Shown one piece after another: positions 40,810 through 48,807 of a stretch of 64,000 nt of DNA. The notes below the pieces were generated by a model that worked only from the letters and a program-made list of their open reading frames with translations, was not told the DNA's origin and ran no database searches. The stretch is from Planctomycetota bacterium (GTDB taxonomy: Bacteria; Planctomycetota; PUPC01; DSUN01), in NCBI GenBank assembly GCA_035384565.1, contig DAOOIT010000002.1, positions 148,528-212,527 of the forward strand. Direction: 5' to 3'. Numbering within the stretch: position 1 is the stretch's first letter; each line of letters starts with the position of its first letter. The translations under genes were made by a program, and so were the position numbers.

Positions 40810-41746
40810 TGCGATGGCCGACAGCCGAATCGTCGTCGTGCTCCGCTACGACGACTACAGCGCGAGCCGCGGCGAGCGCGACAGGAGCAAGGACGACATC
40901 GAGCGCCGGCTGCTCGACGCGGCCGTTCGGCGGGGCGTGCCGCTGACGCTGGGCGTGGTGCCGCTCCTGGAGGGCCGCTGGGCGCTGGGCGACGATGCGG
41001 CGAAGCTCGGCGCCCTTCGCGAGGGCGTGCGGACTGGCTGCGCGGAGGCGGCGCTGCACGGCTACACGCACGAGGCCCTCGCGCGCGTGGGCAATCGGGA
41101 CTCGGAGTTTGCGGGCCTTCCGGCGGCGCAGCAGGCCGAGCGGTTGCGGGCCGGCAAGGCGCGGCTCGACGAGTGGCTGGGCGTGCCGGCGACCAGCTTC
41201 ATCCCGCCCTGGAACGCGGCGGACGCGGCCACGGGCGCGGCGCTGGCCGAGGCGGGCTTCGAGGTGCTCTCGGCCAGCCTCGTCGAGCCGCGGGTCGAGC
41301 CCGCCGTCGTCGCCTTGCCCCACACGTGCGGCCTGCCGCAGGTGCGCCGCGCGATTCGCGGGCTGGCGCGACACCCCGGGCCGGCCATCGTGGTCTGCAC
41401 GTGCCACGAGTTCAGCTTCGCCGAGAGCGCGCACCCGCTGGCCCGGACCTATGGCAAGCTGAGCCTGGCGCAATTCGAGGCCCTGCTCGCGTGGTGCCAG
41501 GGGCGGCCGGGCGTCGGGTTCCTGACAATGACTCAGGCCGCGCGCACGTACCGGGAGCCGCTGCTGGACGGACGGGTGGACGAGGCGCGGGAGGTGTGGC
41601 GACTGCTCCTGGGCCTCCGGCGCGTGCCCGTGGCGGGCCGATGGGCGCGAGGACGCTGGACGCCGCTGGCCCTGGCCCGGCCCGGCTGGCACGCGCGCGG
41701 GGCGCGGGGCGCGGCGCGGCTGGCCCGATGGTTTGGGACCTCCTGA
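40802..41746 (+). CDS. DUF2334-like polysaccharide deacetylase
   Basis: NodB-like protein of 314 residues. VVLRYDDYSASRG supplies the metal aspartates and ALHGYTHEALARVG the HGxTHE histidines, as in DUF2334 proteins; FIPPWNAADAATGAAL follows. No signal peptide, so action may be cytoplasmic on lipid-linked or nucleotide-linked sugar. GTG 40802 has GGAGGG seven bases upstream; ATG 40814 is also possible. It lies between a GT4 and the flippase, so deacetylation may precede export. Confidence 0.75.
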   Translation: MRDAMADSRIVVVLRYDDYSASRGERDRSKDDIERRLLDAAVRRGVPLTLGVVPLLEGRWALGDDAAKLGALREGVRTGCAEAALHGYTHEALARVGNRDSEFAGLPAAQQAERLRAGKARLDEWLGVPATSFIPPWNAADAATGAALAEAGFEVLSASLVEPRVEPAVVALPHTCGLPQVRRAIRGLARHPGPAIVVCTCHEFSFAESAHPLARTYGKLSLAQFEALLAWCQGRPGVGFLTMTQAARTYREPLLDGRVDEAREVWRLLLGLRRVPVAGRWARGRWTPLALARPGWHARGARGAARLARWFGTS

Positions 41747-41758
41747 GGCTTGGGCGCC

Positions 41759-43249
41759 ATGGCCGACAATCTGCGACAAGCGGCGATCAGCGGCGCGAAG
41801 TGGCGCGTCTTCACCATCTACACCACCCAGGCGGTGCAGGTGGTGGGCGCGTTCGCGCTGGCCTGGCTGCTGGACAAGAACGACTACGGCCTGCTCGACG
41901 CGGCGATGGTGGTGATCAGCCTCATCCGCGCGGCCACCAGCCTGGGCATGCACTACGCGATCATCCAGCGCCGCGACCGCGTGCAGGAGGCGGTGGACAC
42001 GGGGTTCATCCTGCTCCTGGGCGCCGCGGCGCTGAGCTACCTGGTTCTGGCCGTGGTGGCGCCGTTCACGAAGGTCTATGCGCTCGACCCCGCGTTGCTG
42101 TGGGCGTTGGGCCTGCTGTTCTTCCTGCGCCCCGCGGCGACCGTTACCGAGGGCGCCTTCTACCGGGGCTTCCACTTCCGGCGGCTGTTCGTGGTGGAGA
42201 CGGCGAGCGCCGTGATGGGCACGGGGCTGGCCATCGGGCTGGCCTGGGCGATTCCGCACGGGCAGCGCCACTGGGCGCTGGCGATCGCCGGCCTGGCGCG
42301 CGAGGGCCTGCGCGCGCTCCTGGGGTGGGCCATCAGCCCGCTGCGCCCGCGGCTGCGGTTCGACCGCACGGTGGCCCGGGAGCTGCTGCACTTCAACAAG
42401 TACCTCTGGGCCGCCACCGTGGTGATGGTGCTGTACGAGACCGTCGGGCGGCAGACGCTTGTGGAACTGCTGTCGGTGGGCGCGCTGGGCCTCTACCACT
42501 TCGCCTCCACCTGGGTGTCGCGGCTGGGCGAGATCAGCGAGACGATTTTCGGCAGCGTGGCGATCTCGGTCTACGCGAAGGTGCAGGACGATGTGCCGCG
42601 GCTGCGCGAGAGCTACTGCCGCATCGTGCGGCTCTCGGCCCTCTTCTCCACGGCGCTGCTGGCCGGGCTGGTGCTGGTGGCGAGCGAGGCCGTGCCGCTG
42701 GCGTTTCCGCTGCGCTGGCTGCCGAGCGTGCCGATCTTCCACGTGCTCGGGCTCTTCTACATCGTGCGGGCGATTGACACGACGACCGGGCAGCTCTACG
42801 TCGCCGTGGGAAAGCCCCGCTACAACCTGTGGCTCGGCGTGGTGAACCTGGGGGTGGTGATGGCCACGGTGGTGCCGTTCGTGGTGTGGAGGGGCGCAGT
42901 GGGAGCGGCGTTTTCGCTGCTGCTCGCGCGCCTCGTGACGCTGGGCTGCAACGCCCTCGTGCTCCGGCGGGTGTTGCAGTGTTCGCTGGCGGATCTGGCG
43001 GGGGTGGTGATGCCCGCGCTGAAGGCGGCCCTGGTGATGGCCACGGTGGTGAGCGCGGGGCTCTTGGGCGCCCATCGGGCCTGGGGGCTGGTGGGCTGGG
43101 CGCCGCTGCTCGCCGTGGCGGGCCTGGGCGCGCTGAGCTATGGCGCGACAATCTTCCTCTGGGAGCGGGCGCTGTTTCGGGAGATGATCGGCCTCCTGCG
43201 GGACGCGCTCCGCGGCAGAAGGGCACGACCCGATGGCCTGGCCCCGTGA
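41759..43249 (+). CDS. wzx: Wzx-type oligosaccharide flippase
   Basis: Polysaccharide-transporter family protein of 496 residues with about 12-14 helices, moving undecaprenyl-linked units across the inner membrane. The start DNLRQAAISGAKWRVFTIYTTQAVQVVGAFALAWLLDKNDYGLLDAAMVV matches the PST/MATE-like family, as do FNKYLWAATVVMVLYETVGRQTLVELLSVGALGLYHFASTW and the paired helix pattern to the C-terminus. GAGG at 41745-41748 favours ATG 41759 over TTG 41750. It is the only clear flippase here, which marks the cluster as Wzx/Wzy-dependent. Confidence 0.88.
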   Translation: MADNLRQAAISGAKWRVFTIYTTQAVQVVGAFALAWLLDKNDYGLLDAAMVVISLIRAATSLGMHYAIIQRRDRVQEAVDTGFILLLGAAALSYLVLAVVAPFTKVYALDPALLWALGLLFFLRPAATVTEGAFYRGFHFRRLFVVETASAVMGTGLAIGLAWAIPHGQRHWALAIAGLAREGLRALLGWAISPLRPRLRFDRTVARELLHFNKYLWAATVVMVLYETVGRQTLVELLSVGALGLYHFASTWVSRLGEISETIFGSVAISVYAKVQDDVPRLRESYCRIVRLSALFSTALLAGLVLVASEAVPLAFPLRWLPSVPIFHVLGLFYIVRAIDTTTGQLYVAVGKPRYNLWLGVVNLGVVMATVVPFVVWRGAVGAAFSLLLARLVTLGCNALVLRRVLQCSLADLAGVVMPALKAALVMATVVSAGLLGAHRAWGLVGWAPLLAVAGLGALSYGATIFLWERALFREMIGLLRDALRGRRARPDGLAP

Positions 43250-44219
43250 GCATGCGAAGGCTGCCGGCTGCCCGTTGTGCGCGGGCTCGGAGCGGCGGCT
43301 CCTGGTGACGAAGAACGGCTGCGATGTGGTGCGCTGCCGCGGCTGCGGCCTCGTGCACGTGTGGCCCCAGCCGCCGCGCGAGGCGCTCGAGGCCCTCTAT
43401 TCCTCGGGCGAGTACCACACGGAGGTGAACGAGGCCGAGCGCCGCCGCACCTTCGCGCGGCGGCTGCGCGAGATCGAGGCGCTGGCGCCGGCGCGCGGGC
43501 GCCTGCTCGATGTCGGCTGCTCGAAGGGCTATTTCATCGAGGCGGCGCGGGCGAGCGGCTGGCAGGCGACGGGCGTGGAGGTGAACCGCCGAGCCGTCGA
43601 GGAGGCCCGGGCGAGGGGACTCGACGTCCGCCCCGGCGACCTGTCGGGGCAAGGGTTCGGCGACGCAAGCTTCGATGCGGTGACGCTCTTCGACGTGCTG
43701 GAGCACGTGGGCGACCCGCGAGCGCTGTTGGCCGAGTGTCGCCGGCTGCTGCGGCCGGGCGGGCTGCTGGTGGTGACGACGCCCGATGTGGGCGGCCTGG
43801 TGCCGCGGGTGACCTACGGCCTCTTCGCCCTCACGCTGGGCGCCTGGGGGCACCCGACGCCTCCCGGGCACCTGGTCGAGTTCTCGCGGCGCACGCTGCG
43901 GCGGGCGCTGGCCGAGGCGGGCTTCGAGGTTGTCCGCGAGCGCTCCGAGCACATCCCCGTGGCCTATGCCGCGGGGAAGCTGGAGAACTCGATCATGGAT
44001 GTGCTTGCGGGGCGGCACCGGCAGGGGGCCGTCGGCGGGGGGCCGTCCGCAGCGGGTCGTCGGCCGGCGGCCGGCGGCCGACGGACATCATTCCTCCGGG
44101 GCCTGCCGCGGTGCGGGGCGCGCGCGGTGTCGTGGCTGGTCGTCGGCCTGACGGGGCTGACAGCGCGGGCCGTGGGATGGGGCGACTCCGTTTGGGTGAT
44201 CGGGAGGGCCAGGGAGTGA
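43233..44219 (+). CDS. Zinc-ribbon SAM methyltransferase
   Basis: A 328-residue methyltransferase with an N-terminal zinc knuckle (CPLCAGSE, VRCRGCGLVHV) and class I motifs LLDVGCSKGYFIEAARASG, GVEVNRRAVEE, FDAVTLFDVLEHVGDPR and RPGGLLVVTTPDVGG. The C-terminal part has a GC-rich in-frame insertion (44015-44090) coding Gly/Ala/Arg-rich sequence, after which hydrophobic residues resume. It starts 17 bases inside the flippase gene. Last gene before a gap with hairpins and a promoter. Confidence 0.8.
   Translation: MAWPREHAKAAGCPLCAGSERRLLVTKNGCDVVRCRGCGLVHVWPQPPREALEALYSSGEYHTEVNEAERRRTFARRLREIEALAPARGRLLDVGCSKGYFIEAARASGWQATGVEVNRRAVEEARARGLDVRPGDLSGQGFGDASFDAVTLFDVLEHVGDPRALLAECRRLLRPGGLLVVTTPDVGGLVPRVTYGLFALTLGAWGHPTPPGHLVEFSRRTLRRALAEAGFEVVRERSEHIPVAYAAGKLENSIMDVLAGRHRQGAVGGGPSAAGRRPAAGGRRTSFLRGLPRCGARAVSWLVVGLTGLTARAVGWGDSVWVIGRARE
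44029..44084. repeat. GC-only inverted/direct repeat in a methyltransferase gene
   Basis: CCGTCGGC (44029-44036) pairs with GCCGACGG (44077-44084); GGGCCGTCxGC is repeated directly nearby. The insert encodes low-complexity GGGPSAAGRRPAAGGRR and keeps frame. Confidence 0.4.
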
Positions 44220-44326
44220 AGGGTTCCGGCGCCGAAGGACTCAACCGTAAGTGTATATCGGAGCGACACTTCCGTTGGAATGGGCTTGGACGCCTGGCAC
44301 GCCATGTTGAGCTTGGGCAACATGCC

Positions 44327-44439
44327 GCCTAGCTGTATCACCCCCGTGTGGGGGAAAGTGATACAGCAAGGCGGGAACGGCCCCGGACGCAGCCGGATCG
44401 CCGAAGCGCCTAGCTGTATCACGCGGGGCGGTGATACAG
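44327..44439. repeat. Two direct copies of a GTATCAC hairpin
   Basis: GCCTAGCTGTATCAC occurs at 44327-44341 and 44408-44422. Each is followed by its partner GTGATACAG (44358-44367, ten-base arms with an inner CCCC/GGGG stem; 44431-44439, nine-base arms). They fill the gap before the promoter at 44471. No gene is seen in 44220-44505. Terminators of the upstream operon or regulator sites are both possible. A single GGTGATACAG occurs at 35964. Confidence 0.55.
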
Positions 44440-44470
44440 ACGAGGCTCGGGCTCGCAGCACAGACGGGCC

Positions 44471-44499
44471 GTGAAAGCCATGGGCACTTGTGGTAGAAT
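44471..44499 (+). promoter_or_regulatory. Sigma-70-type promoter, possibly leaderless
   Basis: GTGAAA (44471-44476), 17-base spacer, TAGAAT (44494-44499). The start would fall at about 44505-44506, where the ATG of the prenyltransferase gene begins, and no ribosome site is visible, so the message may be leaderless. Confidence 0.45.
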
Positions 44500-44505
44500 C
44501 AGGGC

Positions 44506-45441
44506 ATGAGCACTGAGGCATTGGTGGCTGCGCGGGGTGGGCTGTGGCTGGCGCTGGCGGCGGCGCTGCGGCCGCATCAGTGGACGAAGAATCTGCTGGT
44601 CTTCGCGGCGCTGTTGTTTGCCAAGAGGTTCCTGGGCCCAGGGGCCGAGCGGTTCATTCTGCTGAGCGTGGCGGCGTTCGCGCTCTTCTGTGCCGCGTCG
44701 AGCGCGAGCTACCTGCTGAACGACGTGTGCGACGCGGAGCGCGACCGGGCGCACCCGCTGAAGCGGCGGCGCCCCGTGGCGAGCGGTGCGCTGCCGGCGC
44801 GGGTGGCGCTGTTGGCGTCGGGGCTCCTGGCCGCGGGCGCCGTCGCCGGGGGCTTCGCCCTCGGCGTGGGGTTCGGGCTGGCGGTGGCGGCCTATCTCGC
44901 GCTCCAGGTCGCCTACTCGCTGGCGCTGAAGCACGTGGTGATCCTCGACGTGTTGTGCATCGCGGCGAGCTTCGTGCTGCGCGCGGGAGCGGGGGCGCTG
45001 GCAATCGAGGTCGAGTTCTCGCACTGGCTGCTGATCTGCGCGGCGCTGCTCGCGCTGTTCCTGGCCCTCGCGAAGCGGCGGCACGAGCTGGTCGAGGTGG
45101 CCGACGCCGTGAACCACCGCCTGAGCCTGGCCGGCTACAGCCCGCAGATGCTGGACCAGATGATCGCGGTCGTCACCGCCTCGACGCTGATGGCCTACGC
45201 CCTCTACACGATCGATCGGGAAACCGTGGCGAAGTTCGGCACCGACAACCTCAAGTACACGCTCCCCTTCGTTCTCTACGGCATTTTCCGCTATCTCTAT
45301 CTCGTCTACTCGAAGCGCGAGGGCGGCAGCCCGGCACGCCACCTGCTCACCGACAAGCCGCTGCTCCTCACGGTCTTCCTCTACGCCGTTGCCAGCGCCT
45401 GGATCATCTGGCGCTGGGGAGGGCAGGGGGGCATGCCATGA
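44506..45441 (+). CDS. UbiA-family polyprenyl-phosphate phosphoribosyltransferase
   Basis: UbiA-fold membrane enzyme of 311 residues, closest by eye to decaprenyl-phosphate phosphoribosyltransferase (DPPR synthase), which joins PRPP to a lipid phosphate. LRPHQWTKNLLVFAALLFAKRF at 21-42 is diagnostic, and the Asp-rich motif NDVCDAERDRAHPLKRRRP (72-90) binds metal and diphosphate. About eight helices. In mycobacteria the product feeds arabinan synthesis through DprE1/DprE2, which are not in this window. It overlaps the DUF362 gene by ATGA. A lipid-linked pentose donor for the GT-C enzymes here is a reasonable inference. Confidence 0.82.
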   Translation: MSTEALVAARGGLWLALAAALRPHQWTKNLLVFAALLFAKRFLGPGAERFILLSVAAFALFCAASSASYLLNDVCDAERDRAHPLKRRRPVASGALPARVALLASGLLAAGAVAGGFALGVGFGLAVAAYLALQVAYSLALKHVVILDVLCIAASFVLRAGAGALAIEVEFSHWLLICAALLALFLALAKRRHELVEVADAVNHRLSLAGYSPQMLDQMIAVVTASTLMAYALYTIDRETVAKFGTDNLKYTLPFVLYGIFRYLYLVYSKREGGSPARHLLTDKPLLLTVFLYAVASAWIIWRWGGQGGMP

Positions 45442-46517
45442 GCAAGGTCGCCGTCCTCAAAACCACGCCCGAGTCCGTGCTCGACGACTATGCGCGCCTG
45501 ATGCGGCTGGCGGACCTCGAGGCCCATCTGCCCAAGGGCCGCGAGACGGCGCTCAAGATCAACATCTCGTGGCACCGCTTCTACCCCGCCTGCTCGACTA
45601 CGCCGTGGCAGCTCGAGGGGGTGATTCGCGGGCTCGTGGCCTCGGGGTATCCCGCCGAGAGCCTCTACGGCGCCCACAACCGCACGGTGGTCGTCAGCGC
45701 GCGAAAGGGCGAGGTGGCCAACAGGCACAAGCCCGTGCTCGAGAGGTATGGCGTCCGCAACGTCCACCTCTACGAGAGGGGCGAGAAATGGGTCCGCTAC
45801 GAGCCGAGGGGCCGGCTGCGCGTGCTCCACGAGATCTTTCCCGACGGCGTGAGAATCCCCCAGCGCTTCATCGGCAGCAACATCGTGCACCTGCCGACCC
45901 TGAAGACGCACGTCTTCACCACGATGACGGGCGCGATGAAGAACGCCTTCGGCGGCCTGCTGAGCGAGCGCCGCCACTGGACCCATAGCCGCATCCACGA
46001 GACGCTGGTGGACCTCTTGCTGATTCAGAAGGAGATCCATTCGGGCCTCTTCGCCGTGATGGACGGCACGTTCGCTGGCGACGGCCCCGGCCCCCGCTGC
46101 ATGGTGCCGCACGTAAAGGGCTACATCCTCGCGAGCGCCGACCAGGTCGCCATTGACGCGATTGCGGCGAAGATGATGGGCTTCGACCCGCTGAAGCTGG
46201 ACTTCATCCGCCTGGCGCACGAGGACGGCCTCGGCTGCGGCGACCCGCGCGAGATCGAGGTCGCGGGCGAGGACATCTCGGGCGTGAACTTCGGCTTCCA
46301 CGGCAACCAGAACACCTTCGCCAGCCGCGGGCAGAAGCTCATCTACTGGGGGCCGCTGAAGTTCCTTGAAAGGCTCTTGCTCCGCACATTCCTCGTCCCC
46401 TGGTCCTATGCCGCCTCGATCCTGTACCACGACTTCTACTGGTATCCCTTCGTGGGGCGGCGGCGTGTGCGCGAGGCCCTCAAGACCGAATGGGGGCAGC
46501 TCTTTGAGCGATACTGA
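45438..46517 (+). CDS. DUF362 domain protein
   Basis: A 359-residue DUF362 family protein: KVAVLKTTPESVLDDY, ALKINISWHRFYPACSTTPWQLEGVIRGL, HLPTLKTHVFTTMTGAMKNAFGGLLSERRHWTH and AVMDGTFAGDGPGPRCMVPHVKGYILASADQVAIDAIAAKMMG are the family's conserved blocks. The 4Fe-4S segment of some DUF362 proteins is absent. Biochemical function is not established. Coupling (ATGA) to the phosphoribosyltransferase gene suggests a step on the same lipid-linked pentose. Two hydrophobic stretches near the C-terminus could touch the membrane. Confidence 0.8.
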   Translation: MSKVAVLKTTPESVLDDYARLMRLADLEAHLPKGRETALKINISWHRFYPACSTTPWQLEGVIRGLVASGYPAESLYGAHNRTVVVSARKGEVANRHKPVLERYGVRNVHLYERGEKWVRYEPRGRLRVLHEIFPDGVRIPQRFIGSNIVHLPTLKTHVFTTMTGAMKNAFGGLLSERRHWTHSRIHETLVDLLLIQKEIHSGLFAVMDGTFAGDGPGPRCMVPHVKGYILASADQVAIDAIAAKMMGFDPLKLDFIRLAHEDGLGCGDPREIEVAGEDISGVNFGFHGNQNTFASRGQKLIYWGPLKFLERLLLRTFLVPWSYAASILYHDFYWYPFVGRRRVREALKTEWGQLFERY

Positions 46518-48042
46518 CCGCCCTCGGCGCAACGGCCCCGCTCGCGATTGGCTCGGCCCCCTGGCCGCCGGCGGGGTGCCGCTGGCCGTGTATCTGGCGA
46601 CCGCGGCACGGCACGTGCTCGATGGCGACTCGGCCGTCCTCGCGACCCAGGCGTACCGTCTGGGGCTGGCTCAGCCGCCGGGCTATCCGCTGATGGCCCT
46701 GCTGGGCAAAGCGGTGACTACGTGCCTGCCGCTCGGCACGCTGGCGTGGCGGGCCCACGCGGTGGCCGCGCTGGCCGCGGCCGGGAGCCTGGCCCTCGGC
46801 TACGCCCTCCTGCGGCGGTGGGGCGTCGCGCGCGCCGTGGCCGTGCTGGCGGCCTGGCTGCTGGGCTTTTCGCCGCTGTTCTGGAGCCAGGCGCTGCACG
46901 CCAACCCCTACATCGTCGCGGTGGCGGCGGCGCTCGGGGTGATGCTGCTGCTCGACCTGTGGGCTCAGCGTGGCGGGCTGCGGCTCCTGGGCGCCGCGGC
47001 ATTCGTGTACGGGCTAGGCATGGGCGGCCACCCGAGCCTGGCCCTCTACCTGCCCGCCGTGGGCCTCTTCGCGGTGCTCCACCTGCGCCGCCAAGGCTGG
47101 CGCCGCGCGCTCGTGGGGGGCCTGGTGGGCGTGGCCGCTGCGGCGGCAGGGTGCGCGATATGGCTGACGTACGACCTCTACTACCTGGTCACCACGGCTC
47201 CCGCCTCGGGAGGCGAGAGCCTGGGCACGCGGCTGGCGGCGCTGCTGACCGCGTCGGGTTCGCCGTCCGACTGGCGGCAGTTCTTCACCGGCGTGGCCGC
47301 AGCCGATTACCCGGCGCAACTAGCGCTGCACGCGACGCGGGCCATTGCCGAGCTGTCGCCGGTGGGCGCCCTGCTGGCGTTCGCGGGGGCGATCGCCCTG
47401 GGGCGCCGGCGCTGGGACGTCCTGCTCCTCGTGGGCCTGGGCTATCTGGCGCAGATGAACTTCGCCGCCACGCTGCGGCACTGGCACCACTACGATGTCT
47501 ACCGCCTGCCGTGCCACGCGGTTGAGGCTCTGCTGATGGGGGTGGGGCTGGACCTCGCGTGGGCGCGCGTGAGTGTGGCTCGATGGCGCGCGGTGGCCCT
47601 GGCCGCGGCCGCGGCGCTCGTGCTCGGCCCGCCCTATGCCGCATTGGCGTTGTCCCCCGCGGGCCCGCTGCGGCACGTGACCCCGCGGAGCCCCTGGCGG
47701 GGCGAGTTTGCGCGCCTCGGCCATCTCGACGGCCTGGGCGCGCTGGGTTGCGCAGAGCAGGGAGCGACAGTTGTGGCGAACTACGGCCCCTATGGGACTC
47801 TTCGCTTTCTCCGAGAGGTCGAGGGCGCGGGCGTCGGGGTGCGCCTGGAGGCCGGCTTCGGCCCCGGCGGCGAGCGCTTGCGGGCGCTGCTCGCGGGCGG
47901 CGCCCCCGTGTATGCCTATCTGCGGCGCGACGAGACCGCCGCGCGCGAGGGCCTGACCAGGCGCTTCGAGATGCGCGAGACACTGCCCGGCGCACTCCAC
48001 ACGCTCGAGCGGGTGCTCTCGCGCCGCGTTGGGAAGGAGTAG
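46504..48042 (+). CDS. DUF2723 GT-C membrane protein
   Basis: A 512-residue member of DUF2723 (TMEM260-like GT-C). The signature loop after helix 1 is HVLDGDSAVLATQAYRLGLAQPPGYPLMALLGKA, with the acidic pair and the PPGYP element. About 11 helices precede a soluble tail. TTG 46504 is favoured by a G-rich site six bases upstream (46493-46497) and overlaps the DUF362 stop region. DUF2723 relatives in animals are protein O-mannosyltransferases; here it likely uses a lipid-linked sugar outside the membrane. Confidence 0.75.
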   Translation: MSDTDRPRRNGPARDWLGPLAAGGVPLAVYLATAARHVLDGDSAVLATQAYRLGLAQPPGYPLMALLGKAVTTCLPLGTLAWRAHAVAALAAAGSLALGYALLRRWGVARAVAVLAAWLLGFSPLFWSQALHANPYIVAVAAALGVMLLLDLWAQRGGLRLLGAAAFVYGLGMGGHPSLALYLPAVGLFAVLHLRRQGWRRALVGGLVGVAAAAAGCAIWLTYDLYYLVTTAPASGGESLGTRLAALLTASGSPSDWRQFFTGVAAADYPAQLALHATRAIAELSPVGALLAFAGAIALGRRRWDVLLLVGLGYLAQMNFAATLRHWHHYDVYRLPCHAVEALLMGVGLDLAWARVSVARWRAVALAAAAALVLGPPYAALALSPAGPLRHVTPRSPWRGEFARLGHLDGLGALGCAEQGATVVANYGPYGTLRFLREVEGAGVGVRLEAGFGPGGERLRALLAGGAPVYAYLRRDETAAREGLTRRFEMRETLPGALHTLERVLSRRVGKE

Positions 48043-48048
48043 CGAGGC

Positions 48049-48801
48049 GTGGAGCCCATCCGGCCGCAGCTATCCATCGTCATCCCCGCCTACAACGAGA
48101 GCGCGGACATCGAGGCCGCGATCGAGGCCGCCACGGCATTCCTGGCGCAGAGCCGCACGCCGGGCGAGGTGATTGTGGTGGACGACGGTAGCACGGACGA
48201 CACGGCGGCCCTCACGGCCCGTTACGCAGCGTCGCAACCCGCGGTGCGGCTGCTGCGCAACGGCCGCAACCGCGGCAAGGGCTACTCCGTGCGCCGCGGC
48301 GTGCTCGAGGCGCGCGGCGAGGTGATCCTCTTCAGCGACGCCGACGAATCCACCCCGTTCAGCGAAGCGCCCAAGCTGCTCGCGCCGATCGCCGCAGGGG
48401 CCGCCGACGTGGCGATCGGCTCCCGCGCCCTGCGCGAGTCGCGGCTCGAGCTGCCGCAGCCCTGGATGCGGCGGGTCATGGGCTGGGTGTTCCGCAACCT
48501 GGTGCGGCTGCTCGTGATGCGCGGCATCCGCGACACCCAGTGCGGATTCAAGGCCTTCCGGGCCGCCGCGGCCCGCGAGGTGTTCCCCCGCCAGACGCTC
48601 GAGGGCTTCGCCTTTGACGTCGAGGTGCTTTTCATCGCACGCAAGTTAGGCTATCATATTGTCGAGGTGCCGGTCCGCTGGCTCGACTCGCACGACTCGC
48701 GGGTGCGCCCGCTGCGCGACCCCGTGCGGATGTTCCTGGACCTCTTGCGCATCCGGCTGCGGGCGTGGCGCGGCGCGTACGCCGAGGCCCCGAGGAGTTG
48801 A
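48049..48801 (+). CDS. GT2 polyprenyl-phosphate glucosyltransferase-like (ALG5 type)
   Basis: A 250-residue GT2 with LSIVIPAYNESADIEAAI, VIVVDDGSTDDTAAL, NGRNRGKGYSVRRGVLEARGEVILFSDADESTPF (DxD), VAIGSRALRESRLELPQPWMRRVMGWVFRNLVRLL and DTQCGFKAFR, the ALG5/dolichyl-phosphate glucosyltransferase pattern. AAGGAG lies nine bases before GTG 48049. It sits between a GT-C and the polymerase gene and probably supplies a lipid-phosphate hexose to the former. Confidence 0.87.
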   Translation: MEPIRPQLSIVIPAYNESADIEAAIEAATAFLAQSRTPGEVIVVDDGSTDDTAALTARYAASQPAVRLLRNGRNRGKGYSVRRGVLEARGEVILFSDADESTPFSEAPKLLAPIAAGAADVAIGSRALRESRLELPQPWMRRVMGWVFRNLVRLLVMRGIRDTQCGFKAFRAAAAREVFPRQTLEGFAFDVEVLFIARKLGYHIVEVPVRWLDSHDSRVRPLRDPVRMFLDLLRIRLRAWRGAYAEAPRS

Positions 48802-48807
48802 CGGGCG

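Noticed and set aside
40136..43075. Minus-strand open frame of about 979 codons
   Set aside because: Antisense to GT4, deacetylase and flippase genes; composition is a mirror of those coding strands.
44295..44311. TGGCACGCCATGTTGAG as a second sigma-54 promoter
   Set aside because: The -12 element is TTGAG, not TTGC, and spacing is one base too long.
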